Shown: positions 1 through 7,076, counted from the stretch's first letter. The stretch is 11,276 nucleotides of DNA from VYDC01 sp034420495 (GCA_034420495.1 DAOULG010000090.1:1-11276), one strand, 5' to 3'. Notes: a model not told the origin generated them from the sequence alone. A program made the numbers and translations.

Positions 1-696
1 CAGGGCCTCTCACGCAACCTGCGGCCGGCAGAGGTGCTCGCCCAGGTGCTGCACGTGAACCGGCAGCGGCGCGTCACCAACGTCGTCTTCATGGGGATGG
101 GGGAGCCGCTCGCCAACTATCGCGCCACGATGCGCGCCGTCCGCTGGATGGTGGCCCCGGAGGGCCTCGGCCTCTCCCCGCGCGCGGTGACGATCTCCAC
201 GGTCGGCCTGATGGCCCCCCTCGCCCGGCTCGCCGAGGAGGGGCTCCCGCTCGGGCTCGCCGTCTCGCTGCACGCGCCCGACGACGAGCTCAGGCGGCGC
301 CTCGTGCCCACCGCCGGAGGCGTCACCATCGACGGCCTGATCGGGGCCGCCCGCCTCTACCGCGAGCGGACGGGGCGCCGCGTCAGCTTCGCCTACGCGC
401 TTCTCGCGGGGGTCAACGACGAGCCGGAGCAGGCGCGGCGGCTGGCGGAGCGCCTCCGCGGGGAGCGAGCGCACGTGAACCTGATCCCCTACAACCCGGT
501 GCCCGGGCTCGGCCTCCGCCGCCCCCGCCGCGGCCGCGTGCGCGCCTTCCAGCGCGAGCTCCAAGCGGCCGGGATCGCCGCCACCGTGCGCGTGGAGCGC
601 GGCGCTGAGATCGCGGCGGCCTGCGGGCAGCTCCGGACCGATGCGTCGGAGGGGCGCCTGCGGGGAGGCCGTGGGCCCGGACGGAGCGGCGGCTAG
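1..696 (+). CDS. rlmN: RlmN, 23S rRNA (adenine-2503-C2)/tRNA methyltransferase, 3' part
   Basis: Radical-SAM enzyme that methylates C2 of A2503 in 23S rRNA and, in many bacteria, A37 of some tRNAs. The frame is open from base 1, so the first part of the gene, including the CxxxCxxC iron-sulfur cluster motif, lies outside the window; 231 residues are visible. What is seen: VVFMGMGEPLANY (SAM-binding GE motif), VTISTVGL, LAVSLHAPDDELRRRLVP, a VNLIPYNPVPG segment, and near the C-terminus RGAEIAAACGQL, whose cysteine corresponds to the catalytic Cys that carries the methyl group (Cys355 in E. coli). The visible part is therefore complete and apparently functional. After the CGQL motif there is a short Gly/Arg-rich tail. 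The TAG stop overlaps the stop of the converging rplY gene, so there is no intergenic space. A GTG at base 34 is an internal codon, not the start. Confidence 0.95.
   Translation, partial: QGLSRNLRPAEVLAQVLHVNRQRRVTNVVFMGMGEPLANYRATMRAVRWMVAPEGLGLSPRAVTISTVGLMAPLARLAEEGLPLGLAVSLHAPDDELRRRLVPTAGGVTIDGLIGAARLYRERTGRRVSFAYALLAGVNDEPEQARRLAERLRGERAHVNLIPYNPVPGLGLRRPRRGRVRAFQRELQAAGIAATVRVERGAEIAAACGQLRTDASEGRLRGGRGPGRSGG
693..696. other. Shared CTAG palindrome holding both stop codons of convergent rlmN and rplY
   Basis: The plus-strand TAG of rlmN is at 694-696 and the minus-strand TAG of rplY is the complement of 693-695. Both stops are therefore read from one self-complementary CTAG tetranucleotide, and the two genes overlap by two to three bases. 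No hairpin terminator fits between them, so each mRNA probably carries antisense sequence of the other gene's 3' end. This is seen directly. Confidence 0.9.
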
Positions 697-1361
697 GAGC
701 CCTCGCCCGCGGACTCGGACTCCTCGGCCCCCTCGTCCCCCTCGGCCTCGGCCCCCTCGCCCTCGGCCTCCTCGCCCTCACCCTCCTCCTCATCGGCGGC
801 CAGGCCGCGCGGGCGGGTGATGCGCACCAGCATCTGGTGGGGGTCGCTCAGCACCGTGATGCCCTCGGGGATCTCGAGGTCGGCCACGGTGACCTCGTCG
901 TCGAGCTCAAGGAGCCCGTCGATGGAGACCGTGACGAAGTTCGGCATGTCGGCCGGGAGCGCCTCGACCTGCACCGAGTCGGCGCCGACGAGCACCAGCC
1001 CGCCCTGATCCTGCACCGCCGGCGACTCGCCGGTGACGTGGACCGGCACGGAGCCCGTGATCGTCCGCTCCAGGTCGACCTGGTAGAAGTCGAGGTGGAG
1101 CGGCGTGCGCGTGACGGGGTGGCGGCCGACGTCGCGCACCACCACCGGGCGGGGCTCGTCCTCGCCGGCGATCTGGAGGGAGATCAGCGTGTTCAGGCCG
1201 TGGGCCTGCAGCAGCTGCCGCACCGCCCGCTCGTCGATCTGGACGGCGACCGACTCGATCCCCCGGCCGAAGACGTTGGCGGGGAGCACTCCCTCCCGCC
1301 TGAGGCGGGCGACGCGCTTGCCGAGCGTGGTGCGGGGCTCCACGGAGTAGGTATCGGGCAT
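693..1361 (-). CDS. rplY: Large ribosomal subunit protein bL25 (general stress protein CTC/TL5 type)
   Basis: 5S rRNA-binding ribosomal protein of the long, two-domain CTC/TL5 type; 222 residues against about 95 for the short E. coli form. The N-terminal domain (about 1-95) shows the family pattern, with RTTLGKRVARLRREGVLPANVFG at its start and HPVTRTPLHLDFYQVD at its end. The C-terminal beta domain follows (about 95-185: VPVHVTGESPAV, LPADMPNFVTVSID, LEIPEGITVLSDP). The last 35 or so residues are an acidic Glu/Gly/Ala run, common in this type. The start is the ATG at 1361-1359, before MPDTYS. A GAGGAG ribosome-binding site lies 8 bases upstream of it. The frame stays open 26 codons further upstream, but that extension is Pro/Arg-rich and unlike the family. 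It converges on rlmN and diverges from hyuA, so it appears to be a single-gene unit. Confidence 0.93.
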   Translation of the reverse strand: MPDTYSVEPRTTLGKRVARLRREGVLPANVFGRGIESVAVQIDERAVRQLLQAHGLNTLISLQIAGEDEPRPVVVRDVGRHPVTRTPLHLDFYQVDLERTITGSVPVHVTGESPAVQDQGGLVLVGADSVQVEALPADMPNFVTVSIDGLLELDDEVTVADLEIPEGITVLSDPHQMLVRITRPRGLAADEEEGEGEEAEGEGAEAEGDEGAEESESAGEGS

Positions 1362-1410
1362 CGAGGCGGCTCCTCGGGGGTTCCTGGCCGGCGCCGGCGG
1401 CGGCCGACTG

Positions 1411-1439
1411 ACGCTATCAACGCCCCGGAGGAGGATCAA
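1411..1439 (-). promoter_or_regulatory. Candidate sigma-70 type promoter of rplY
   Basis: On the minus strand, TTGATC (1439-1434) and TAGCGT (1416-1411) are separated by 17 bases, and the -10 box is preceded by TGA, which fits an extended -10 (TGn). The expected RNA start near 1404 leaves a leader of about 40 bases before the rplY ATG. The boxes match consensus only in part (4/6 and 3/6), so this is an inference from spacing and position. Confidence 0.4.
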
Positions 1440-1478
1440 GGCGTCCCGCCGCCCCGCGGGGCCGACGCCGACCCCGGA

Positions 1479-1484
1479 TAGAAT
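1479..1484 (+). promoter_or_regulatory. Possible -10 box upstream of hyuA
   Basis: TAGAAT matches the TATAAT consensus at five of six positions and stands out as AT-rich in this GC-rich region. It lies 26 bases before the hyuA ATG. No convincing -35 box is found 16-18 bases upstream, so this is weak. Confidence 0.25.
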
Positions 1485-1510
1485 TGCGGGGGAGCGCGAG
1501 GGAGCGAGAG

Positions 1511-3577
1511 ATGACCGAGGGGCGGGTGCTCGGCGTCGACGTCGGGGGCACCTTCACCGACTTCCTGCTCTGGGACGGGGGGGCGATCCGCGTCCACAAG
1601 CGGCCGTCGACCCCCGGCGACCCGTCGCGCGCCGTGCTGGAGGGGCTCGACGAGCTCGGCCTGGCGGGATCTAGGGCGCCGGAGCTCGTCGTGCACGGGA
1701 CGACGGTCGCGACCAACGCCGTGCTCGAGCGCCGCGGCGCCCCCACGGCGCTCGTCACCACCGCCGGGATGCGCGACCTGCTCGTCATCGGCCGGCAGAC
1801 GCGCCGGGACATCTACGATCTCGAGCCGGAGAGCCCCGAGCCGATCGCGCCCGGGGAGCTCACCTTCGAGCTCGGCGCCCGGCTCACCCCCGCCGGCGAG
1901 GTCGCCTCCCCGCCGGCCGCGGGCGAGGTCGAGGAGCTCGTCCGGCGGGCGCTCGAGGGGGGCGCCGAGTCGCTCGCGGTCTCGCTCCTCTACTCCTACG
2001 CCAACCCCGATCTCGAGTGCCTCTTCTCCGCGCCGGCCGACGCCGCCGGCCTCTACCTCTCGCTCTCCTCGCAGGTCTCGCCCGAGTACCGCGAGGTGGA
2101 GCGCACGGCCACGACGGCCCTCAACGCCTACGTCGGGCCGCTCATGGGCCGCTACCTCGAGGGCCTCTCCCACGGGCTCGCCGGGCGCGGCGCCGGCCGG
2201 CTGCACATCGTGCAGTCCGACGGCGGCGCCGCCGGCGTGGAGCGGGCATCCCGCCTCCCGGTGGCGACGCTGCTCTCCGGCCCGGCGGCGGGGGTCTCGG
2301 GCGCCGTCGCGGCGGCGCGGCTCTCAGGCTTCGAGCGACTGCTCACGCTCGACATGGGCGGCACCTCGACCGACGTCGCGCTCTGCGACGGCGCCGTGCC
2401 GACGCGCCCGGACCTCGAGATCGACGGGTTCACCGCGCGCACGCCCGCCGTCGACGTCCATACCGTCGGAGCCGGGGGCGGCTCCATAGCGCGCATCGAC
2501 CCCGGCGGCGCCCTGCGCGTGGGGCCGCAGTCGGCCGGCGCCGACCCGGGGCCGGCCGCCTACGGGCGCGGGGTCGACTTCACCGTCACCGACGCGCAGG
2601 TGGTGCTCGGACGGCTCGGCTCCGGCGGCGGGGGCGCGGCCGCGCGCTCCGGGCGCCCGGGAGGGCTCCTCGGCGGCGCCATGCCGCTCGACGGGCGGAG
2701 AGCCCGGCGGGCCGCCTCGGGGCTCGTGCACCACTTCGGGGGCGACCCCCACCGGGCGGCGCAGGCCGTCGTCGACGTCGCGGTCGCGAACATGGAGCGC
2801 GCGCTGCGGGTGGTCTCGGTGCAGCGCGGCCGCGACCCGCGCGAGTTCACGCTCGTCGCCTTCGGCGGCGCCGGCCCCCTGCACGCCTGCACGCTCGCCG
2901 AGGCCCTCGAGGTGCCGCGCGTCCTGGTGCCGCCGGCCCCCGGCGTGCTCGCCGCGCTCGGGGCCGCCGCCGCCGACCTCACGGCGGGGCGCGCCCGCTC
3001 CGTGCTCCGGCCGCTCGATGCCGACGACCCCGCCGTGCTCTCCGACCTCTCGGCCGCGCTCGAGGCGGTCTGCTCGGAGGTCCGCGGCGAGCTCCCGGAC
3101 GCCGGCGGGGGGGTCCGGGTCTCCCGCGCGCTCGACCTGCGCTACCGGGGGCAGTCGTACGAGCTGACGGCGGAGATCGAGGGGGACGGTGCGCTCGACT
3201 CCCCGGCGCTCCTGCGGGCGCGCGCGCGCTTCGACGCCCTGCACGAGCAGCGCTTCGCCCACCACGACGCCGCGGCGCCGGTCGAGGTCGTCGCCGTGCG
3301 GGCGCTCGCCCGCCTCGGGGGCGCGCCGGTGCTCGCCGGCGAGCCGGGCGAGGCCGCGGGCGCCGGCTCCGGGCCCGAGGTCGTGGAGTGCTGGTTCGGC
3401 GGCGAGAGGCTCCCCACCGCCCGCATCGAGCGCTCCTCGCTCGCGCCGGGCGAGATCGTCGAGGGGCCGGCGATCCTGACCCAGCTCGACGCGACGACGC
3501 TCGTCGCCCCCGGGTGGTTCGGGAGCGGCGACGAGAGCGGCAACCTGCTGCTCCGGCGCGCGGGAGGCGACCGATGA
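1511..3577 (+). CDS. hyuA: Hydantoinase/5-oxoprolinase family, subunit A (HyuA-like ATPase subunit)
   Basis: ATP-binding subunit of a two-subunit cytoplasmic enzyme of the N-methylhydantoinase/5-oxoprolinase/acetone-acetophenone carboxylase group. It has 688 residues, normal for the family. Motifs in order: GVDVGGTFTDF (8-18, N-terminal ASKHA phosphate loop), VVHGTTVATNAVLERRGA (60-77), LSGPAAGVSGAV, LDMGGTSTDVAL (second phosphate loop, Asp281-Asp288), VGAGGGSIARID (from 319), SAGADPGPAAYG, and FGGAGPLHACTLAEAL (451-466). A Gly/Ala/Arg-rich stretch at about 371-384, just before LGGAMPLD, looks like a small insertion compared with typical members. The start is the ATG with GAGGGAG six bases before it. 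An in-frame TTG at 1484 would add nine residues but lacks a ribosome-binding site. The end overlaps hyuB by ATGA, which implies translational coupling and a 1:1 complex. Family assignment is firm. The substrate (hydantoin, 5-oxoproline, or a ketone to be carboxylated) cannot be told from sequence. Confidence 0.93.
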   Translation: MTEGRVLGVDVGGTFTDFLLWDGGAIRVHKRPSTPGDPSRAVLEGLDELGLAGSRAPELVVHGTTVATNAVLERRGAPTALVTTAGMRDLLVIGRQTRRDIYDLEPESPEPIAPGELTFELGARLTPAGEVASPPAAGEVEELVRRALEGGAESLAVSLLYSYANPDLECLFSAPADAAGLYLSLSSQVSPEYREVERTATTALNAYVGPLMGRYLEGLSHGLAGRGAGRLHIVQSDGGAAGVERASRLPVATLLSGPAAGVSGAVAAARLSGFERLLTLDMGGTSTDVALCDGAVPTRPDLEIDGFTARTPAVDVHTVGAGGGSIARIDPGGALRVGPQSAGADPGPAAYGRGVDFTVTDAQVVLGRLGSGGGGAAARSGRPGGLLGGAMPLDGRRARRAASGLVHHFGGDPHRAAQAVVDVAVANMERALRVVSVQRGRDPREFTLVAFGGAGPLHACTLAEALEVPRVLVPPAPGVLAALGAAAADLTAGRARSVLRPLDADDPAVLSDLSAALEAVCSEVRGELPDAGGGVRVSRALDLRYRGQSYELTAEIEGDGALDSPALLRARARFDALHEQRFAHHDAAAPVEVVAVRALARLGGAPVLAGEPGEAAGAGSGPEVVECWFGGERLPTARIERSSLAPGEIVEGPAILTQLDATTLVAPGWFGSGDESGNLLLRRAGGDR

Positions 3578-5178
3578 GCGACGCCGCGGCCGCCCTCTCC
3601 GCCTCCGAGCTCGCCATCGCCGAGGCGGCGCTCTCGGCGATCGCCGAGGAGATGGGCGAGGCGCTGGGCCGCACCGCCTACTCCCCCAACATCAAGGAGC
3701 GCCGCGACTACTCCTGCGCCGTCTTCGACGCCCGGGGCGCGATGGTGGCGCAGGCGGCGCACATCCCGGTGCACCTCGGGGCGATGCCGACCGCGGTGCG
3801 GGCGGTGCTCGCCCTGGCGCCCTTCCGCCCGGGGGACGTCCTCGCGCTCAACGATCCCTTCCTGGGCGGGACCCACCTCCCCGACCTGACGACGGTGGCG
3901 CCGGTCTTCGCGCCCGGGGCGGTCCCGGGCGGCGGGGGCGAGCCGCTGGGCTTCGTCGCCACGCGCGCCCACCACGCCGACATCGGCGGGATGGCGCCGG
4001 GCTCGATGCCGGTGGCGCGGGAGCTGCTCCAGGAGGGGCTCGTCGTCCCCCCGCTGCGCCTGGTCGCCGCCGGCGAGCCGAGCGAGGCCGCGCTCGCGCT
4101 CATCGCGCACAACTCCCGGGCGCCCCGGGAGCGGCGCGGCGATCTCCGGGCCCAGCTCGCGGCGACGGCGCTGGGGGCGCGGCGGATGCAGGAGGCGGCG
4201 CGGCGCTTCGGCGAGGACGGGCTCGCCCGGCGGGGGGCGGAGCTGCTCGCCTACGGGGAGCGCGCGATGCGGCGCGTGATCGCCGCCATCCCCGACGGCC
4301 GCTACGAGGCCCGCGACTCCCTGGAGGTGGGAGACGGCGGCCTCGAGATCGCGCTCGCGCTCACCATCGACGGCGAGCGCGCCCGCTTCGACTTCCGGGG
4401 GAGCGGCCCGGAGACGGCGGAGAGCTCGCTCAACGCCGTCTCGGCGGTGACGCGCTCGGCCTGCTACTACGTGATGCGCTGCCTCGCCGGCCCCGACGCG
4501 CCGGCGAACGAGGGGTGCTACCGGCCGGTCGAGGTCGAGCTGACCGAGCGCTCCGTCGTCTCGGCGGGCCCGCCCCGCGCCGTCTCCGCCGGCAACGTCG
4601 AGACCTCGCAGCGCATCGTCGACGTCGCGCTCGCCGCGCTGGCGCAGGCGCTCCCGGGGGAGATCCCGGCCGCCTCGCAGGGGACGATGAACAACGTCAC
4701 GATCGGGGGGAGCGGTCGGGGCCGCGAGGGCTTCGCCTACTACGAGACGATCGCCGGCGGCGCCGGCGGCGGGCCGCGGCGCGCCGGCCGCTCCGGGGTG
4801 CACAGCCACATGACCAACACCCTGAACACCCCGGTCGAGGCGCTGCCGCTCGCCTACCCCTTCGAGGTCGAGCGCTACGAGCTGCGCCGGGGATCCGGCG
4901 GGGCCGGACGCCACGCGGGGGGCGACGGGCTCGTGCGCGAGTACCGCTTCCACGCCCCGGCGACCGTCACGCTCGTCACCGAGCGCCGCCGGCTGGCGCC
5001 GCCGGGGCTCGCCGGGGGTTCCCCGGGGAGCCCCGGGCGCAACACGCTCACCCGCGCAGGCGGGGTCGAGCTGGAGCTGGGGGCGCGGGCCGAGGCGCAG
5101 GTCGGCCCGGGCGACCTGCTGCGGATCGAGACGCCGGGGGGCGGCGGCTGGGGCCCGCCCCCGGCCCCCTCCCGGTAG
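3574..5178 (+). CDS. hyuB: Hydantoinase/5-oxoprolinase family, subunit B (HyuB-like)
   Basis: Partner subunit of HyuA, 534 residues, usual length for the family. Conserved segments: SPNIKERRDYSCAVFDARG near the N-terminus, LNDPFLGGTHLPDLT (92-106), HHADIGGMAPGSMP (from 133; His and Asp residues in this region bind metal in related carboxylases), NSRAPRERRGDLRAQLAA, PANEGCYRP, GNVETSQRIVD, ASQGTMNNVTIGG (about 367-379), YYETIAGG (389-396), HSHMTNTLNTP (410-420) and GGDGLVREYRF. The ATG overlaps the hyuA stop as ATGA, and GGGAGG lies six bases upstream. The frame is open for over 500 codons upstream of this ATG, but that part is only a shadow of hyuA in another frame. Together HyuA and HyuB would couple ATP hydrolysis to ring opening or carboxylation. 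The specificity is unknown. Confidence 0.93.
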   Translation: MSDAAAALSASELAIAEAALSAIAEEMGEALGRTAYSPNIKERRDYSCAVFDARGAMVAQAAHIPVHLGAMPTAVRAVLALAPFRPGDVLALNDPFLGGTHLPDLTTVAPVFAPGAVPGGGGEPLGFVATRAHHADIGGMAPGSMPVARELLQEGLVVPPLRLVAAGEPSEAALALIAHNSRAPRERRGDLRAQLAATALGARRMQEAARRFGEDGLARRGAELLAYGERAMRRVIAAIPDGRYEARDSLEVGDGGLEIALALTIDGERARFDFRGSGPETAESSLNAVSAVTRSACYYVMRCLAGPDAPANEGCYRPVEVELTERSVVSAGPPRAVSAGNVETSQRIVDVALAALAQALPGEIPAASQGTMNNVTIGGSGRGREGFAYYETIAGGAGGGPRRAGRSGVHSHMTNTLNTPVEALPLAYPFEVERYELRRGSGGAGRHAGGDGLVREYRFHAPATVTLVTERRRLAPPGLAGGSPGSPGRNTLTRAGGVELELGARAEAQVGPGDLLRIETPGGGGWGPPPAPSR

Positions 5179-5234
5179 GGTCCCCGGGCGCCCGGCGCGG
5201 GAGCCCTGCGGGCCGTCGGCGACGGGGCGGGCCC

Positions 5235-5243
5235 TGCTACAAT
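5235..5243 (+). promoter_or_regulatory. Extended -10 promoter for the 5288-7074 gene pair
   Basis: TGCTACAAT is an extended -10 element: TG, one base, then TACAAT (5/6 to consensus). No good -35 is seen at the proper distance, which extended -10 promoters tolerate. RNA would start near 5250, about 38 bases before the ATG at 5288. Its position between hyuB and the membrane-protein gene suggests that the latter starts a new transcription unit. Confidence 0.45.
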
Positions 5244-5287
5244 CGAGCCTCAGGCGGGCCGGATGCGGGACGCGTGGGGGCTGGCCG

Positions 5288-5725
5288 ATGGCCGAGCAGG
5301 ATCCGGACAGGCTCAAGGACGAGATCGAGGAGATCCTCAACAAGATCGAGCACTTCCCCAAGCCCGAGTCGCCGCGCGCCCGCGCCCGGCGGCGCGCGCT
5401 CAGGCGGCTCGCCGACGCGGTCGCCTCCGCCGAGCGGGCCGCAGCGCGCCAGCTCGGCCGCGTCTCCGTCTCCCAGCTGATGCTGATCTCCTTCGTCCTG
5501 ATCATCGGATCGCTCTTCTTCCGGCGGATCCACCCGCTCGCCATGCAGTGGGTCCTCTACGGCGGGATCGTGCTCTTCGTCTCGAGCTTCGCGATCCTGA
5601 TCTTCACCCGCAGCCCCGGCGGCACGCACCAGCAGCGCTGGCGCGGGCGCTCCATCGAGTACCGGATGCCGAGCCTGCTCGAGCGCCTCCGCTCCTGGTA
5701 CCGCGGCCGCGGGCACCGCCGCTGA
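5288..5725 (+). CDS. Small conserved-looking membrane protein with two transmembrane helices, function unknown
   Basis: I do not recognise a named family. The 145-residue protein has a charged, helical N-terminal part (1-58; DRLKDEIEEILNKIEHFP, then a very Arg/Ala-rich stretch at 30-58). Two hydrophobic segments follow (about 61-78, LMLISFVLIIGSLFF, and about 86-106, VLYGGIVLFVSSFAILIF), joined by a short RRIHP loop. The tail is basic and contains RWRGRSIEY (117-125) and a final Arg-rich WYRGRGHRR. Basic residues on both flanks fit an in-out-in hairpin with both ends in the cytoplasm. The start ATG has GTGGGGG seven bases before it. The next frame, encoding a lipoprotein peptidase, appears to begin right at this gene's TGA, so the two may be co-translated. 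That the gene is real is supported by its promoter, ribosome-binding site and non-random hydrophobic pattern. A role in the cell envelope is only inference. Confidence 0.75.
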   Translation: MAEQDPDRLKDEIEEILNKIEHFPKPESPRARARRRALRRLADAVASAERAAARQLGRVSVSQLMLISFVLIIGSLFFRRIHPLAMQWVLYGGIVLFVSSFAILIFTRSPGGTHQQRWRGRSIEYRMPSLLERLRSWYRGRGHRR

Positions 5726-7074
5726 GCCGCCACCCCGGCCGGCGCCGCCCCCACCCCCGCCCCGGCCCGGCACTCGCGCTCGCGCTCGCGCTCGCGCTCG
5801 CGGCGTGCGCGGGCGGCTCCGATCCCGGAGGCGCCCCCGGACCCCCGGCCGCCCCGGAGGCCACCCCGGAGGCCGCCGCGAGCGCCGCCCCGGCCCCGAC
5901 CTCCGGCTCGGCCCCGGGGGCCGCCGACGCCGACCGCGCCTTCGCGCACGTGGAGATGCTCGCCGCGACCATCGGGCCGCGGGCAGCGGGGAGCGCGGAG
6001 GAGCGGCGCGCCGCCGACTACGTGGCGCGCGAGCTCGCCGGCTCGGGCTACGAGGTCTCCCTGGAGCGCTTCCCGGTGCCCGCCGCCCCGGGCGCGGCGC
6101 GGCTCTCCTCGGCCGCCCTCGACGGGGCGCTCCCCGCCACCTACCTGAGCGGGGCCCCGGAGATCCCCGCCGAGGGGCCGGCCGTGCTCGTCCCCGGGAC
6201 CGGCAGCGCCGACGACCTCGCCTCGGTCCGCGCGCGCGGCGCGGTGGCGGTGGTGCGCCGGGGCCTCCTCACGTTCGCCGAGAAGGCGCGCAACGCGGAG
6301 CGGGCCGGCGCCGCGGCCCTGGTCGTGGTGAACACGGAGCCGGGCGAGCTCCTGGGGACGCTCGGCGCGCTCCGGCCCGGGATCCCCGTGGTCGGCATCT
6401 CGCGCGAGTCCGGCTCGCGGATCGAGGAGCTCCTGGCGGCCTCCCCGGGCGCGCCGCTCGCGCTCGGGCCCCCCGCCGAGCGCCTCGAGTCGCAGAACGT
6501 CGTCGCCCGCCCGCGCGGCGCCGCCTGCGGGGCCTACCTGGGGGCGCACTACGACTCGGTGCCGGCCTCGCCCGGCGCCAACGACAACGCGAGCGGGGTG
6601 GCGCTCATCCTGGAGCTGGCGCGCGTGCTGCGCGGCGAGCCCGGCGCGGAGGCGCTCTGCGTCGTCGCATTCGGGGCGGAGGAGGTGGGGCTCGTCGGCT
6701 CGCGGGCCTTCGTGGAGGAGCACGGGGTGGAGGCGGTCTCATTCATGCTCAACTTCGACATGGTCTCGAAGATGACGGCCCCCGTCTTCGTGCACGGGGA
6801 CCGGGAGCTCGCCGCCTACGGCTCGGCGGTGGCCGCCGAGCTCGGGGAGGATCTGCCGGCGGCGGGGTTCCCGCCGTTCGCCTCCTCCGATCACGCGAGC
6901 TTCGAGGCGGCGGGCGTTCCGGCGATCACCGTGCACTCCGGCGACGACCCCTACCTCCACCGGCCCGAGGACGACATCGCCAACGCCTCGCGCGACGACC
7001 TCGCCCGGATGCTGCGCGTGAGCGAGGAGCTCGCCCGGCGCCTGCTCGCCTCGGGCGGCGTGCCGCGGGAGTGA
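5722..7074 (+). CDS. Secreted lipoprotein, M28-family zinc aminopeptidase with PA domain; probable CTG start
   Basis: Predicted extracytoplasmic metallopeptidase of family M28, about 450 residues. The N-terminus is a lipoprotein signal: an Arg/Pro-rich n-region, (LA)5 hydrophobic core and LAAC lipobox (Cys29), then a Pro/Ala-rich linker to about 72. A PA (protease-associated) domain follows at about 150-240 (VLVPGTGSADDLASV, VAVVRRGLLTFAEKARNAERAGAAALVVVN). The peptidase core has all expected zinc and catalytic residues: His276 in GAHYDSV, Asp288 in GANDNASG, Glu320-Glu321 in GAEEVGL, Asp346 in NFDMV and His413 in YLHRPEDD. The start is uncertain. No ATG, GTG or TTG exists in frame near the signal peptide. 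CTG at 5722, overlapping the upstream TGA as CTGA, gives an ideal signal peptide but has no visible ribosome-binding site. GTG at 5548 would add a meaningless Arg-rich extension that is a shadow of the upstream gene. GTG 5950 or ATG 5956 would remove the signal. The substrate is unknown. Confidence 0.88.
   Translation: MSRHPGRRRPHPRPGPALALALALALAACAGGSDPGGAPGPPAAPEATPEAAASAAPAPTSGSAPGAADADRAFAHVEMLAATIGPRAAGSAEERRAADYVARELAGSGYEVSLERFPVPAAPGAARLSSAALDGALPATYLSGAPEIPAEGPAVLVPGTGSADDLASVRARGAVAVVRRGLLTFAEKARNAERAGAAALVVVNTEPGELLGTLGALRPGIPVVGISRESGSRIEELLAASPGAPLALGPPAERLESQNVVARPRGAACGAYLGAHYDSVPASPGANDNASGVALILELARVLRGEPGAEALCVVAFGAEEVGLVGSRAFVEEHGVEAVSFMLNFDMVSKMTAPVFVHGDRELAAYGSAVAAELGEDLPAAGFPPFASSDHASFEAAGVPAITVHSGDDPYLHRPEDDIANASRDDLARMLRVSEELARRLLASGGVPRE
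5773..5802 (+). repeat. Five perfect tandem copies of the hexamer CTCGCG inside a signal peptide
   Basis: CTCGCG is repeated five times without error, in frame, and encodes (Leu-Ala)5, the hydrophobic core of the M28 peptidase signal peptide. Because the unit is six bases, gain or loss of copies would change the core length by two residues without shifting the frame. It is seen directly; any functional variation is inference. Confidence 0.9.
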
Positions 7075-7076
7075 GG

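Noticed and set aside
1427..1434. A perfect GGAGGAGG Shine-Dalgarno-like sequence on the plus strand.
   Set aside because: No ATG, GTG or TTG follows at a usable distance and no short coding frame is evident. It overlaps the minus-strand promoter candidate and is probably chance.
1484..1510. TTG at 1484 as the hyuA start.
   Set aside because: No ribosome-binding site lies before it, it overlaps the possible -10 box, and the nine extra residues do not resemble the family, whose N-terminus begins shortly before the GVDVGGTFTDF motif.
2017..3573. Long upstream extension of the hyuB frame, giving a possible 1053-residue protein.
   Set aside because: The extension is an Arg-rich shadow of hyuA in another frame. 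The ATG at 3574 with GGGAGG and the ATGA overlap is the clear start, and the family length fits.
3142..5544. An 800-codon open frame on the minus strand across hyuA, hyuB and the small membrane protein gene.
   Set aside because: Same reason: antisense to strongly conserved genes, Arg/Gly/Ala-rich composition, no domain, no ribosome-binding site considered convincing.
5263..5721. ATG 5263 as the start of the M28 peptidase (603 residues).
   Set aside because: The added 153 residues are the out-of-frame reading of the small membrane-protein gene and would bury the lipoprotein signal peptide inside the protein.
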